NCBI GenBank assembly: GCA_037957365.1
Contig: JARHVA010002371.1
Span: 1,488,001-1,552,000, forward strand
Length of the DNA: 64,000 bases
Direction of reading: 5' to 3'
Origin: Torreya grandis
Lineage: Eukaryota; Streptophyta; Pinopsida; Cupressales; Taxaceae
Of the stretch, positions 34,741-48,110 are shown one piece after another (within the stretch, counting starts at the first letter, position 1; each line of letters starts with the position of its first letter). Under the pieces are notes generated by a model, which saw only the letters and a program-made list of their open reading frames with translations, was not told the DNA's origin and did no database searches. The translations under genes and the position numbers were made by a program.

Positions 34741-35620
34741 GTTGTTTGAGTTAAATTGAAGAAATTTGGCTATGACATAGGAGAATGGGGCACATAAATT
34801 TTGGAAATATTGTCAACATCAACAAAAAGCAAGAAGTCAGAAATATTCCAAAGATTATAAAGCCATCTGACACACTTTGTAAACCTTGTCAGCATGGGAC
34901 GCAAGCTAGAAGGTGGCTCAAAATAAAAGAGTACTCAACCACTCAGATGTTAGATCTTGTTCACACTAACCTATGTGGACCTATGAAGACTCAAAGTACT
35001 CAAGGTGAGAAATATTTCATGTTACTTATTGATAATTTTTCATGCATAACTTGGGTAATGTTTTTAAAGAAAAAATTAGAAGCTTTTAGACATTTCAAAG
35101 CATTAGCTGAGAATGAAACCAATTTGAAAATTAAGTGTCCAAGATCAGATCAAGGAGGATAATTCATGTTACATTAATTTATTAAGTTTTGTGAATATCA
35201 TGAAATAAAGAGACATTATTCAGCAACCAGAACTCCACAACAAAATAGAGTAGTTGAACAAAAAAATAGAACAATTTAGAAGATGGCAAGGACAATGCTA
35301 AATGAATCCAAGATAGCAGATAAATATTGGAGAGAGGTAGTTACTACAATAGTGCATATTAATAAGAGAGCATTATTGAGAATCAATAGTGACAAGACTC
35401 CTTATGAGCTATGGAAAGACAAACCAATAATAGTTGATTATTTCAAAGTTTTTGGCAGCAGATGCTTCATAAAAAGAACTGATGGAAAACTTGGTAAGTT
35501 TGAATCCAAAGCAAATGAAGGTATATTTGTTGGTTATTCTTTCAAAATTAAAGATTATAGATGTTATAACAAAAGAACCAAGAAAATTATTGAAAGTGTA
35601 AGTGTCAGATAGAAGAAGAT
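34741..35620 (+). pseudogene. E3 integrase
   Basis: The zinc domain reads WL-stop-HRRMGHINFGNIV (34758-34810), then CKPCQHGTQA. In the core, LDLVHTNLCGPM has Asn where the first catalytic Asp is expected (HTDLCGP). Next come KCPRSDQGG with the second Asp and VVEQKNRTI near 35250 with the Glu. ARTMLNESKIADKYWREVV and the DKTPYELW, FGSRCF, KFESKANEGIFVGYS blocks follow. Both the Asp-to-Asn change and stops at 35161 and 35277 disable it. Confidence 0.92.
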
Positions 35621-36640
35621 GGAACACAAAGAATCAGTGATCCAGTAGACATTCCTAAAATCATTGAAGAAGAAGGTTTTGAAGAATCAAATGAATATGA
35701 GAAGAAGGAGAAAAAGGGAACCAAAACTCCATCCAAATATGTTTAGAGAAATCATAATGAAAGTGACATCAATGGGGAAATAAATAAAGGAATTCACACT
35801 AGAAGAATGATGGTACGTGAATATGAGCAAGTTAATTTCTCTTTGTTATCCAAAATTCAGCCTAGAAATTTTTTAGAAGCTAGACATGATAAGCATTGGG
35901 TTAAGGCTATGGATCAAGAATTAAATCAAATAGAAATGAATGATACTTGGGAATTAGTGCCTAGACTAAAACATCACAATGTGATAGGAACAAAATGGGT
36001 TTATAGAAATAAGTTGAATGAAAATGGAGAAGTGACCAGAAATAAAGTGAGATTAGTATGTAAAGGATATGCTCAGATTGAAGGAATAGATTTTGAAGAA
36101 ACTTTTGCACCAGCGGCAAGGTTAGAGGCTATTATAATATTTATTGCATATGCAGTGTTTAAAATTTTTAAAGTGTTTCAGATGGATGCCAAATCTACCT
36201 TTTTAAATGAGAATCTTGAAGAAGAGGTCTACATTGAGTAGCCTGAGGGATTTATTATCTCAAATATTAGTAACCATGTATGTAGATTAAAGAAAGGATT
36301 GTATGGATTTAAACAAGCTCCCAGATCTTGGTATGCAAGACTTGATAAGTACCTACAAGATCAGGGTTTCAAGAGAGGATTTGCTAATAGTAATCTCTAC
36401 ATCAAAATAGAAGGTGAGGATCAATTGATTATTGTGGTATATGTTGATGATATCATTTTTGGAGGAAATATTAAAAAGATGATAAAATAAATTTTTGATA
36501 GAATGTAAAAATAATTTGAGATGTCTATGCTTGGAGAATTGTCATTTTTCTTAGGATTGCAAATATTTCAATCAAATAAAGGAATTTTTCTTATTTCAAA
36601 GTAAATATGCCAAGAAAATGTTGAATAAATTTGGTTTTGA
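35621..36640 (+). pseudogene. E3 reverse transcriptase
   Basis: The frame from 35807 is open for 144 codons: [78 protein letters not shown]. After a stop at 36239 it continues with LYGFKQAPRSWYARLDKYLQ and VVYVDDIIFGG near 36436-36468, with both catalytic Asp residues kept. Copia type RVT_2. Changes such as DVKSAFLNG to DAKSTFLNE show decay. Confidence 0.95.
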
Positions 36641-37400
36641 GGATTGTGCACCAGTTGGCACACCAATGTGTACAAGAAATAAGGTGAGAAAGGATGAAGA
36701 TTCACCTATTATAGATCAATCTTTCTATAGATCTATGATTGGTAGTCTTATATATTTGATAGCATTGAGGCCAAACATCATGCATGTATTAGGTATGGTT
36801 GCAAGATATCAGTCACCTCAAAAAGATAGTCATGTTCAGTTGGTGAAGAGAATATTTAGATATATCAAGGGGACATTGGATTACGGATTATGGTATCTCA
36901 TAGGTAAAGATTTCACTTTGGTTGCTTATACAGATTTAGATTGAGTAGGGTGCTTGGATGATAGAAAGAGCACAAGTGGAGGATCTTTCTTCCTTGGTGA
37001 TAGCTTAGTATCATGGCTAAGTAAGAAGCAAAATTTAGTATCACTTTCTATAGTTGAAGCATAATATATTACAGCAGTATTGTGTTGTACTCAAGTGCTT
37101 TGGATGAAACAAAGTTTGGAAGATATCAAGGTAAAGTATGATGAACCTATTTTTATTTTTTGTGATAAGACAAGTGTTATAAATATTTTGAAGAATCTAG
37201 TGATACATTCAAGAACAAAACATATTCCCATTAGATATCACTTCTTGAGAGAGTAAGTTGTAGATCAACAGGTTAAGATGGAATATATCAGTACTATAGA
37301 GTAGATTGTAGATATTTTCACAAAGGCACTACCAAAAGACACATTTGAGTATCTATGAGATAAGTTGGGAGTAATTTATTTTACTTCTTTCCATTGAGGT
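36641..37400 (+). pseudogene. E3 RNase H
   Basis: The RT end and connection read VGTPMCTRNKVRKDE and MIGSLIYLIALRPNIMHVLG. RNase H follows with VAYTDLD, RKSTSGGSFFLGDSLVSWLS, KKQNLVSLSIVEA, then a stop for Glu/Gln near 37062, FCDKTSVINILKNLVIHSRT, KHIPIRYHFLRE, ending DIFTKALPKDTFEYL near 37357. This is the standard Copia C-terminus. Four stops interrupt it. Confidence 0.92.
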
Positions 37401-37632
37401 TTAGCATCAGTTGAGGGGGAGATGAGTGTTAGCTCTAGGTAGGCCCTTTGCCATTGATGTCAAAGGGGGAGAATAACAAGTATAAGAACAAATGCAAAAA
37501 TAGGTACAAGGAATAGATACATGTTACTATAGTAAGGGGGAGTTATTGTATGTTTTTTAGATGGAAGTATGTGTAGGTTTCAAGATGTGGTAGTTTTAAT
37601 TTGAGGTTGACATTAATGAAAAAGGGGGAGAT
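37401..37632 (+). other. E3 3' untranslated region and polypurine tract
   Basis: Three purine-rich strings (GAGGGGGAGATGAG at about 37414, AAAGGGGGAGAATAA at about 37465, AAAGGGGGAGAT at 37621-37632). The last abuts the 3' LTR and is the functional tract. An internal ATTGATGTCAAAGG echo of the LTR start precedes the second. Confidence 0.85.
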
Positions 37633-38707
<1,075 letters not shown>

Positions 38708-38719
38708 TTTATTACCTAT

Positions 38720-39340
38720 AATGGTGTGTAGAGGATGTTTGCACCACAAATCTCGTGTTCTACTTCCATTTTTGGAGGCAAACTATTGGGAGTTTGTAAC
38801 ACATTTTTAAAATAGTGAATCAACTCATGCAATCCCTTGAATATTTTGTTAGTACTATCAATTTTAGATATTTATAACCCATATTTTTTCTTATCTTTTA
38901 AAGGAATCAAACAAAACTAATTATTTTCTTGAATGAGTCTTTTTTCTTAGTTGACACTTCTTATGGTAATATTAGGCTTGAGTTGGTGTGCCTTGATGAC
39001 ATAGTTGACTCCATATTTGTCATGTCGATTCATGTTTTCCCTCCTCGTGATGATAACATCCCTAACATACAAGTAGAGACTTTAAAACACCACATCAAAC
39101 ACATCAAGAGGAATCATATATGTTTATAGTTCATCAACATATTATGGGTTACTCCCCAAATTCAAACTTACACCTTTTAATCACCTAAATTTAAACACCC
39201 TTCTTCACCCAACCCAAATGATACAAGTGATGATAATCATATATTTTTTAAACAAAAATTCCTAACACTTTCATATGAAATCAAATTAGATTGAGACTCA
39301 ATATCAACAAGTGCATTTACCTTGGTCTTCTTAATTTGAG
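38720..39340 (-). pseudogene. E4 protease and pre-RT linker
   Basis: The minus strand reads IKKTKVNALVDIESQSNLIS (about 39333-39274), where Ty3 proteases have a D-T/S-G-S active site; the Gly codon is now Glu. Farther on come IPLDVFDVVF and YLYVRDVIITRRENMNR, then NYVIKAHQLKP (39105-38975), the typical end of this protease type. LPPKMEVEHEI near 38770 matches the LPP-R---DH-I linker just before RT. E3 interrupts the reading 60 bp later. Confidence 0.75.
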
Positions 39341-39479
39341 TCTTGATTTGATATTTTTTCTCATCTCTTCTCTTTTTTGTTTTTTATTGTTCATGTTTAT
39401 TGTAGTGCATACAAGATTCTCATCTACATCAAAAAATTTCTCTATCTCTACTTTTTATTCCTTCAAATATTCCATGGAC

Positions 39480-40260
39480 TTTCTAGATTCCTTCTTAGAA
39501 TGATTCTTGTGGTGAAATTTTGGATGCAACTTCTAACACTTAGCATCAATATGACCATATATTTAACATAATGATTACAATGGTTTTTAGGATCCTTAAA
39601 ACTATGAAAATTTGTGTCATTCCTCTTACCTTTCCATTTAACATTATTGAAGGATTTGAAAAGTTGGTTTTCCTCTTTTTTGACCTAATTTTTGGATTGA
39701 TTTTTATTTTAGGGATCTCCCCCTCCTTACTTATTTTATTCCTCAATGAAATATGATATCAAACATGCATTTTCATGGTCTTATGTCTTAATTTAGATAA
39801 ATTATCTCCTTAGGCATGAGTGGAGACCTAATTATTTGGTCAATTTGTATTCATCTTTCAAGTCCAAGCCCATGAATATGGCTTGTTTATGGAAATCTGT
39901 GGTATAATATTGCATAATTTAACATGATCCTTACCTATAATATTACCAACTTAACTTTTTAATCCATATTATGGCCAATAAGATTAAAAAATTATGTAAG
40001 AATTCTTTGAACCACCCTACTTATCCAAAACCAATTTATTCTTCTTTTTATAATATGATATATTTCCTACCAAATTATAGAAATACCTTCCATCTTGAGA
40101 TGTAGAAAATCAATATTTTATGACTTAATTACTTTATGCACATTTAAATAGATCTCCATTTGCTTCAACCATTTGTATAAAATCTCAACATCTACTTTCC
40201 ATTCAAAGGATTTAGTATTTATTTTTGTTTCAAACCTGGAAGGATTTTGTTCAAATTTTA
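39480..40260 (-). pseudogene. E4 gag
   Basis: The minus strand reads WKVDVEILYKWLKQMEIYLN (about 40200-40140) and then LKMEGISIIWW, the capsid core pattern of Ty3 gag. Near 39592-39520 is a knuckle HCNHY...YGHIDAKCWKLHP, with the C-x2-C-x4-H-x4-C frame broken by one change, followed by a basic KFHHKN tail. The GH-x-D/E-x-CWKLHP signature is common in Ty3 gags of conifer-like genomes as I recall it; this was not searched. Confidence 0.75.
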
Positions 40261-40691
40261 CCTTAGCTTTAAATTTTTATTTACAAGGTTATTTTTCATG
40301 GTCATCCATCGACTCTTCTCTAATTTCATCTTATTCTTTACATGTTGCTTCTATGTCAAGATTATTTTCTATAAGATGAACCATAACACCCATAGATCTT
40401 TAGTTTCTATGTATTATATTTTTTAATTTGGTAATAGGGTTTTAAGACTTCATCATGATTTCCATACATGATTCAACTATAATTACTATCTTGTAATGAC
40501 TTTCTTCACCTTCATGAGTCATTTATTTCACCTATTGATTCCAAATTCTTATAGATATTTAGGATTATAAGGCTAAATTCACCTTATTAAGATATTAACA
40601 TTGTCTTATAAATTAGTCAAACTTTCCAAAATAACCCAAAGATCAATATGATTTGATACTAAAATTATCTTTAAATTCTCAAGTTCATATT

Positions 40692-41266
40692 TGTTAGAAT
40701 TTAGAGAATCAGAAATTATTGATCTACTTTGATTCTTATTCTATATGATAGTTCAATTAATTTAAATGAATTATAATTAATGAATTGTGTTCTATTATAA
40801 AATATAAAATTAAATGTAATAATTGGAATATGAATGTACGAACATGAAATAGAACTCAAAACATGGAGACACCAAGACACATATTTTTGATCTAAAAACC
40901 CCAAAAGGTTGGGGATAAAACCAATGGAAGTTTAATTTCACTAAATACTATATTATTATGTCCAAATACATATTAACATGAAAATATATATTAATTAGAA
41001 CACTTAGATATATTTCTCACTAAGATTTCCTCATTGTTCCTTCAATCCTTCTAATAAAACTAAACACCATTTATGTTCACTAATTCCTTCTCTCAATGTT
41101 TACATATTCTTATCATACTCAAAGACATCCATTCATATATTAAAATATATCTAATATTCATATAATGTGAAAAAACACTTGAAATATTTGTACCATACAT
41201 GTAATATCACCATAGTAAAAACTATAAGTTAATGCAAACTAGTAGTTTTACAACTACCACCCTACA
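40692..41266 (-). repeat. Candidate E4 5' LTR
   Basis: Plus-strand TGTTAGAATTTAGAGAATC at about 40692 is preceded by CTCAAGTTCATATT, a worn form of the CTCTGATACCA initiator-Met primer site in reverse. CCACCCTACA at 41266 could be the outer TG end. No partner LTR was found on the left, so this rests on the edge motifs only. Confidence 0.3.
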
Positions 41267-42114
41267 AGAACCAACATTTACATAACCATTGCCTAAAAAA
41301 TCAAGAGTTTTATCACCAAGCTTAGAAATCTACCTTTGAATCTTTATTTATGATTGAAATCGATTCTTTGTCTTGATTTTTATTGAATTATATTGTTTTA
41401 TAGATCCATATGTATTAATGTTGTTCACATTTCCCCTTTTCTTTCCCCCCTCTTCCTTGCTCTAGTCTAGGGTTTCCCTCTTCTCCTCATATAATTTATT
41501 CTTTGGATTTCAATGTTTGATTTTAATTCTTGCCTTCTACCTCTATGTATATTCATTATAATAATTTTTGTGTGTAGTTATTGTGTCCCCCCCTTATTTG
41601 TTCTTAGAAATGCAATGACTATAAAGGAAGGTTTTTTCAAGGGTCATGGAATTTGGTGATAATCCTTGGGTTTGTGGTATGGATTATTCTAGGATGTGAA
41701 GTTGTAAGGTGTAAAATCATCCATATATTTATTATATTTAATTCTAGAAGGATGTTTGGCAATGCTTGTATGTTTTTTAATTGGTCAAGATCCTCTACTT
41801 TTAGTTGGACTTTGGGTGTTGGATGAGCTCTAGATCATGTGTGTAGCTTAGTTATCCTTTTTGGATCCTCTTTAAGCTTGTTTATTCTTATTCCTAAGTA
41901 AGGTTACTATTTATCCCTCTTATTTTTTGGTATTCTTCTCATTTTATTCTACATGGAATGCATTTTGTTTAATGTCTACTTTTCTAGAAGTAGCCAAGTT
42001 CCATAGTTTTTTGTTGAGGTAGTATTTAAATAAGGTTCCTCTTCTTTAAATATTGGGTCAAGGGGCCATGATCTAGAAGTGTTTTTATTAAAACATGAAT
42101 ATTTTTTATTATAG
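41267..42114 (+). other. Unassigned flank left of E5, with pyrimidine-rich telo-box segment
   Basis: CTCTAGTCTAGGGTTTCCCTC at about 41460-41480 combines TAGGGTTT (telo-box in reverse) with a pyrimidine run, as in plant 5' UTRs or LINE promoters. No coding domain is seen after it. Joined across E5 this sequence continues at 58797. Confidence 0.3.
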
Positions 42115-42119
42115 GTTGG
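42115..42119. repeat. E5 target duplication GTTGG, left
   Basis: GTTGG directly before the 5' LTR; an identical copy is at 58792-58796 directly after the 3' LTR. Confidence 0.85.
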
Positions 42120-43450
42120 TGTAGACACCAAAAATATGCACACCATGATTCTGAATGTCATAATTATCTTGAGCACCTTGAGACCCTCTTAGGACCAATC
42201 TGACCCTCTGATCCCTAATCAAACCTAATCATAGTTAGTTTTGACCAAAATGGCTTGACCCTAGCTTTTACCTAATTTGACCCTTCACCCTCGATCATCG
42301 ATGGTTAGGGTGAACCTCCTTAACCAACAAAATCCAAACTCATCCACTTTGATTTTTCTAAATATAACTTGTCTAAGTATAGTTGTAAACCATTACCTAT
42401 GCAAGTTAAAATTAAGAGGCCCAATTCATGTCTTATTATAACTCTCTTGCCTTGCCTATAAGAAGAGAAAATTAGGGAGGTGAAAATAATCTATAATTAT
42501 TATAAGGAGCTTATGCATCTATAATTCTCTTTTTCTAGGTCAATCATCATCAACAATCCAATGAACTAGCTACTACGTCAGAGATCCAGCTTGCCACCAT
42601 AGCTCTACCAAAGCACCAAGTACTATTACTCTATTTGAATCATGTAACAATCCATCAATGATTCAACCACCTTAAGCATCCACCCAATCCACCTTATACA
42701 AGATAAATATTCCATTACTTTATTTGATTTTTGCTCATATCCCAACACCTACTCAACTCCTAGAATCTTACTTTGAGATCATGTCAATCAACTTGTTATC
42801 AACCCAGATCTATCCATAATAACTGTCAATACTTTTCTCAACTACCAATGGTTTGTCTAACCATCAATGGTTAGCTTGACCATCGAAAACCACCTTAATT
42901 TTTTATGGTTAACATAACCATCGATGATCACTATGGTAATAAAATATAGTAAGCTATTCTCACCTATCTAGCCCCAACCAAACCTTATTTTTGTCCCTAC
43001 CTATTCATAAACCACTTTCTAATTTTTTAAAGCACACCCCAACCATCTAGTACTAGTATTGATTAGCTTATCACTATTTTAAATCATTTCTAGTATAATT
43101 CTTAATCAATCATTCTTGTGTTAAATTTAAATACTTTTTGACTATTGATACAAGTACTTTCTATTTTTTTTTATAAACTTAATTGTTTAAAATGTGTGGA
43201 TTGACAACCCCTAAGGAAGCTCTTGCTTCTGGGATCTAGCTATTGCTAGGCAATCCAGTCAACTATCTATCTAACAAATAAATTTTCTTTAGTGTTTTCT
43301 TAACTGCAGGTCATCCTCCCAAGCCAAAGAGGAACTCTTCATAATCTTCTAATTCAACATGTGCATAATCAAATAGGTTTTTTCAAACATACCCAAACTT
43401 AGTTTTTTCTTTTCCCTTTTCGAAATTATAAGTAAAAATTCATTGTAACA
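42120..43450 (+). repeat. E5 5' LTR
   Basis: TGTAGACACCAAAAATATGC start, ATTGTAACA end, 1331 bp. TATA-like CCTATAAGAAGAG near 42456. It contains several ACCATCGATGGT-like palindromes (42293-42307, 42858-42925). Confidence 0.95.
42293..42925. repeat. ACCATCRATGGT palindromes in the E5 LTR
   Basis: ATCATCGATGGTTA (42293), TAACCATCAATGGTTA (about 42857), GACCATCGAAAACC (about 42881) and TAACCATCGATGATCA (about 42908) recur. The 3' LTR has a parallel cluster at 58165-58280, and E5's 3' region has more at 55985-56090 and 56600-56672. Confidence 0.7.
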
Positions 43451-43453
43451 TTC

Positions 43454-43471
43454 TGGCATGCCTAGTGGGAC
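43454..43471 (+). other. E5 primer binding site
   Basis: TGGCATGCCTAGTGGGAC, 3 nt after the LTR end. It matches E2's site at 17 of 18 positions. Confidence 0.85.
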
Positions 43472-44149
43472 TCTTGTGTCTTTCCTTAGGATATTTTTGG
43501 CTTGAATTATCTCTCTATTCTATTCTCATTAATGAAATCAAAGGTTTCTTTTAGGCTTAAAATTAAGTGCATACATCAACTACTTGAAGGTTTAGTTCAC
43601 ATAGCTTAACTTAAAAGCAAAGTAATCTATCATAACTTGACTCTTTGTTTCACACACTCAACCAAACCACTTTCATCAATTATACATAAAAAATATTGAG
43701 ACAACGCCCTAATAAGATTTCATCACCTAGTGGTAACCTCACCCTTTCCCTATAATTCCACTTGAATGTCATTACCAAGGAGAGAACCAACTCAACTCTC
43801 TAGTTGAGTATAAACTCTAGATATCAATATATATTGGCTAAGCACCTAACACCCTTATTGTTGTGGTGTGTGAAGTGAGGGGGTAGGCCATAGTACCAAT
43901 CCATATATTAATTCCAATATATATTTTTTTAAGTGCCTAAAACACACCTTAGACTTCCTCTCTAGTACTCACTCTGCAAACCAATTTCAGTCACACAACT
44001 ACTTAAGGCATAAGCCAAAAAGCAAGATTAATTAAAACTTTAGGGATTAAAATATCTTTTAGAGTGTGATTTTATTTCTTTGATCATTTCTTGTCTTCTT
44101 TTTATTGAGTAGTGATGTTTTTTTGTGCTTTCTATCTCCCCTATCTCAT
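43472..44149 (+). other. E5 5' leader
   Basis: About 680 bp, much shorter than in E1 or E2. No coding signal or repeat seen. Confidence 0.6.
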
Positions 44150-46300
44150 ATGGTTCTCAATCACCAACAACAAAGAGACCTTGTGGAGCAAAACCCATCA
44201 CCAAGACAACCTACCTCTTCTACCTCTTCATCCGTGGAATATACATATAAAAAAAGAGACTCTCTTCACCCCTCAAGATGTCATACTTTCCCTTGGGCCG
44301 TTCCTCAAGGAGAAACAAACTTTTCTACTTTCCTAGAGAACAATCCCATAGCCTTGCAACATTATCTTACAACCATGTCTTACCATATCCTAGCTTCAAC
44401 CCCACCCATAGATCCACCTTATGTCATACCTCCCCACCTCATGGGGAGTGCCTCTATTTCCATTTTTACTACCCAAACATTAACTACCCAAGATTCCTCA
44501 TAAACCAACAACCCCTTTGAGACTACCATAGAAAACTAACCAACCCAAATAACCACTACCCTTATACCTTCTAATCCTACCAACCACTCCTCCACAATAG
44601 GAGTGCTTAACCCTAGCACTACTAACCTTCCTTTAGTTACCCCTAATATATTGACCACTACTATACTTCAAGTCCTTACAATGTCCATACCCTCTACCCT
44701 TCCAATGATTAGTATAAGGGTTACCACCCTTCTATCGGTCACCAACCCAACTACCACTCTAATCCAACAAACACCCCTTGCACTAAAGTTTGGCTACATC
44801 CCTAACCTACAAGGGCATGTACCCATACCCACTACCTAACCACCTACATATACTACCCTTATGTATCTTCCACCTAGACATTGGCATCTACTTACCAATA
44901 TATAGTAGCCTCCCAACATTCTGCCCACTATCAGCATGTCTCCTAACCACCACAAAAGTATGCATCTTATAACCTTTCAGGTGAATAAGCCTAAGTAGAC
45001 CTAATAAATATGATTATGGAAAATATTACCACCTTATATTCATCCATTTTAGGTGCTCACAACATCTTATCATATTACTAAATCTATAATGAACACATCC
45101 ATCTATCCATACATATCAGGCCATATCCTTCCTAATGGGAACTTCCCAAGTTCTCTAAATTTCAAAGTAAGGAGGATCCCCAACAAGACCTTAGGGAATT
45201 TAGGCTTGATTTTTATCTTATCACCCATGATGATGCCCTTCTTCTCCACACCTTCCCCATGTCTCTAGCCAGTCTGACATTGGATTGGTATAGTGACATA
45301 ACCGAACACTCCCTTTTCTCCTTCACCCAACTGGCTCAAACCTTCTTGGACCACTTTTTGATCAATATCTCCAAGAAAGTTTCTATAATCAACCTCTAAT
45401 CTATTTTTTAGTTTGAGGATGAATCCATTACTAATTTTTTAACTCATTGGAGGAGACTAATTAACCAACTTTCCTTCTCCCTACCTCAACCCAAACTCAT
45501 AGATCTCTTTGCTCGGGCATGTGCCAAGCATATCTCCTCTACACTATGTGTCCAAAGCTTCCAAACCTTAGATGAATATTTTACTATGTTGTGTAAGCTA
45601 GAGAACTAAGCTATTGATGAAGGAAAGCTAAAACTCAAAAATAAGAACTCAACCTACAAAACCAATGAAGCTTTTTCCTCCAAGTCAAGCAACCATTCCA
45701 ATACCAATACTAAAAGTAAGGGAACCAAAAATATGGTTGTCCTTAAGGCTGATCATCCACCTTCCATCAACCAAAAAAATTCCTCTAGTTCTTCAAAGAA
45801 AAACATGTGGAACCAAAACTAGAACAACTAGAAACAATTCACTCCACTTGGAGAATCATATGCTTCCATCTTGGAGAAGTTATTGAAAACTAACATCATT
45901 CAACTTCCTCCTATCAAACCTCCTCACTAGTTTTTTTTCTTCTCATCCTAAACCTAGTTAGTTTAATGATAATGATCTATGTGCCTTTCATTAGGTAATA
46001 AGACATGATTTTAGTAGGTGTAACACTTTCAAGAGCCTTGTCTAATCTCTCATTGACAAGGGGGAGCTTATATTGGACAACCCCAATGCACCATTGAACC
46101 AAGCCCTTGATTTATTTAGGCATCCCTTCACAAACCATAATGTTATCAAGAATGAGAAAAATAATATCAAATGTTCTCATTATGCCCACATAGTTAACAT
46201 GGTCCTTGATGTACTCATTACTGAACCACCTAGTACCCAATCTTTCAATCCTCCACCCCTCCATCTATTGAGATAGTGGACTTACCTTCCCTTCCTTTAG
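44150..46300 (+). pseudogene. E5 gag
   Basis: A likely start is ATG at 44150 (MVLNHQQQRDLVEQNPSPRQ), in an open run from 44105 to 44503. A Thr/Pro/Ser-rich, stop-poor region follows to about 44840. The capsid core is at 45175-45610: DALLLHTFPMSLASLTLDWY, SDITEHSLFSFTQLAQTFLD, then FEDESITNFLTHWRRLINQL, with two stops between. A knuckle at 45980-46021 reads CAFH-stop-VIRHDFSRC (C-x2-H-x4-H-x4-C), followed by LIDKGELILDNPNAPLNQ. This is the C-x-FH...H...C...LIxxG layout of Tat gag. Confidence 0.88.
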
Positions 46301-48110
46301 ACACTCAAACCAAGGAAGTTCCATATTCTCCCCCTCCACCTATTGAGGTAGTGGACCCTCTAGCCTCCCATTCAACTATCATATCTGAAAAAATGACCAT
46401 CGCTACCTCACCTTCACCTCTAACTAGCAAGTAACCCACCCCTCCTTTGGAGATAATTCTCAAGGAATAAATCCCCATGTCCACTCCTCCCACAAAGGAG
46501 CCACCTACATGAACCTTGTATCCTTTGATTGAGGAAGAGGACAAGGTTACCACCCCCTTCCCCAACCTATAGGTCTATCATTTAAACCTACTACCCAAGG
46601 AGTTAAATCGATCTATAAACCATTCTCTAGACTATTTCAAAGATTGGAATTTGTTTCTAAACCCATCTTAGACTAGGTTACCTTTTGGTAGCAATGAGGT
46701 CTCCCTTATATAACTAGACTAGAACCTCTAAACTTTTCTTTAGAAAACTTACTTACCACTTCTATTAACCAACCTATTTATACATCTACCCAACGAACCA
46801 AAACCCCTACCCAACCAACCAAGACCTCTACCAAGCCAACCAACCTCCAACCACATAAGTCAATCAAGACCCAAATAACCAAACCCTCTTTTTTCATCCC
46901 AACCAAGTCAACCAAAACCCTTGGTACCTTTTGTACACCAAGCCTTAGTCATCCATTTGATAAAGTGGACCTGACCTCTTCAAAAAAACCAACCAAGTGC
47001 CAAATAAAAGTAACTAAAGAGGTTAAACTACCCAAGACCCTAAGCCCCAATATTTTACCTCCCTCAACCTTGCCCTCCATTTTTGGACCTCATCCTTCTA
47101 CCTTGGGTAGGAAGCCAATTATCTCTACCAAGATCTCACCACCTCTTTTGGTTACACCTTTTCAATTGCTTTCTAACTCACCTCTCTTCACCACTCTAGA
47201 AATACCTAAGCTACCTACCTTACGATCCTCCACCTCTAGCTCATCAACCAAGCATAACACCCTACTCAAAGCACCTACTATCAAACCTTTTTCCAAATGT
47301 CCTTATATCCTAACTATCAAATTAAATATGACTACACCTTTACTACCTTTAGTCAAGTCCTACTTGACTATTCTCCATAGCTTATTACAAAATTCTTATT
47401 TGGACTTACCTCTCATAAGACTCTTTGACCATCTAGCTTCAAAACCTATCTGGTACAATGACCATCAAGTGTGTTCTTATCATAGAACACCCATCCATAA
47501 CACAGATAACTATAAATCTCTCCAAACCATTATCCACTAACTTTATGATGAAAAATAATTTATTAACAAATGAACCTCCCACAAGCCTTGTACCAATCCA
47601 ACCAACAACCATATCTACTCCTTCACTCTCACCTTAAAGTGAAGATGAGTCTAAACAATCTACTACTTTAACATCTCATATCCATATTATCAATGTGGTC
47701 ATGAGATCATAATAGAAGGATAAGGGGAAGGCTAAGGTGTCCATTCCTTGGATGCATCCCTCTTCCATCTCCCAACTGACTCACACCCAACCATATTTAT
47801 CTTCAACCAAACACAAGGTATCCATTTTATGTGCCTCTCACCCTTACCCCTCAAAATCTATTAGGAAAGTTATCCTCAAGCAACTTCACTAGACCCTAAT
47901 GAAGATAAACTTGTATGAGTTAATCTCTACCTCTCTCCATCATCACCAAACACTAATAGAGGCTTTATAATCCATCAAGGTCCAACTTGAAGACCTTTAA
48001 CCTCTAGCAATCTTTTTTGACACCCTTGAAATTTCTAACCTTATTACCTTCAAGGATTCAGAAATAACTCCATCCATCCTAAGGACCTAGATCCCCCTCT
48101 CTTTATTACT
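46301..48110 (+). pseudogene. E5 gag-protease spacer, Pro/Thr/Lys-rich, second knuckle relic
   Basis: The open run 46965-47540 (191 codons) is rich in Pro, Thr, Ser and Lys. It ends with SKPIWYNDHQVCSYHRTPIH and then NTDNYKSLQTII at about 47445-47540, a second C-x2-H-x4-H-x4-C frame with the last Cys changed to Tyr (TGT to TAT). Two such modules in one Gag-Pro are noteworthy. The preceding 46760-46930 is a Thr/Lys/Pro low-complexity stretch (TKTSTKPTNLQP-like). Confidence 0.7.

Noticed and set aside
46305..46565. Minus-strand Gly/Val/Ser-rich ORF of 86 codons
   Set aside because: It is the shadow of a Pro/Thr-rich gag-pro spacer on the plus strand.
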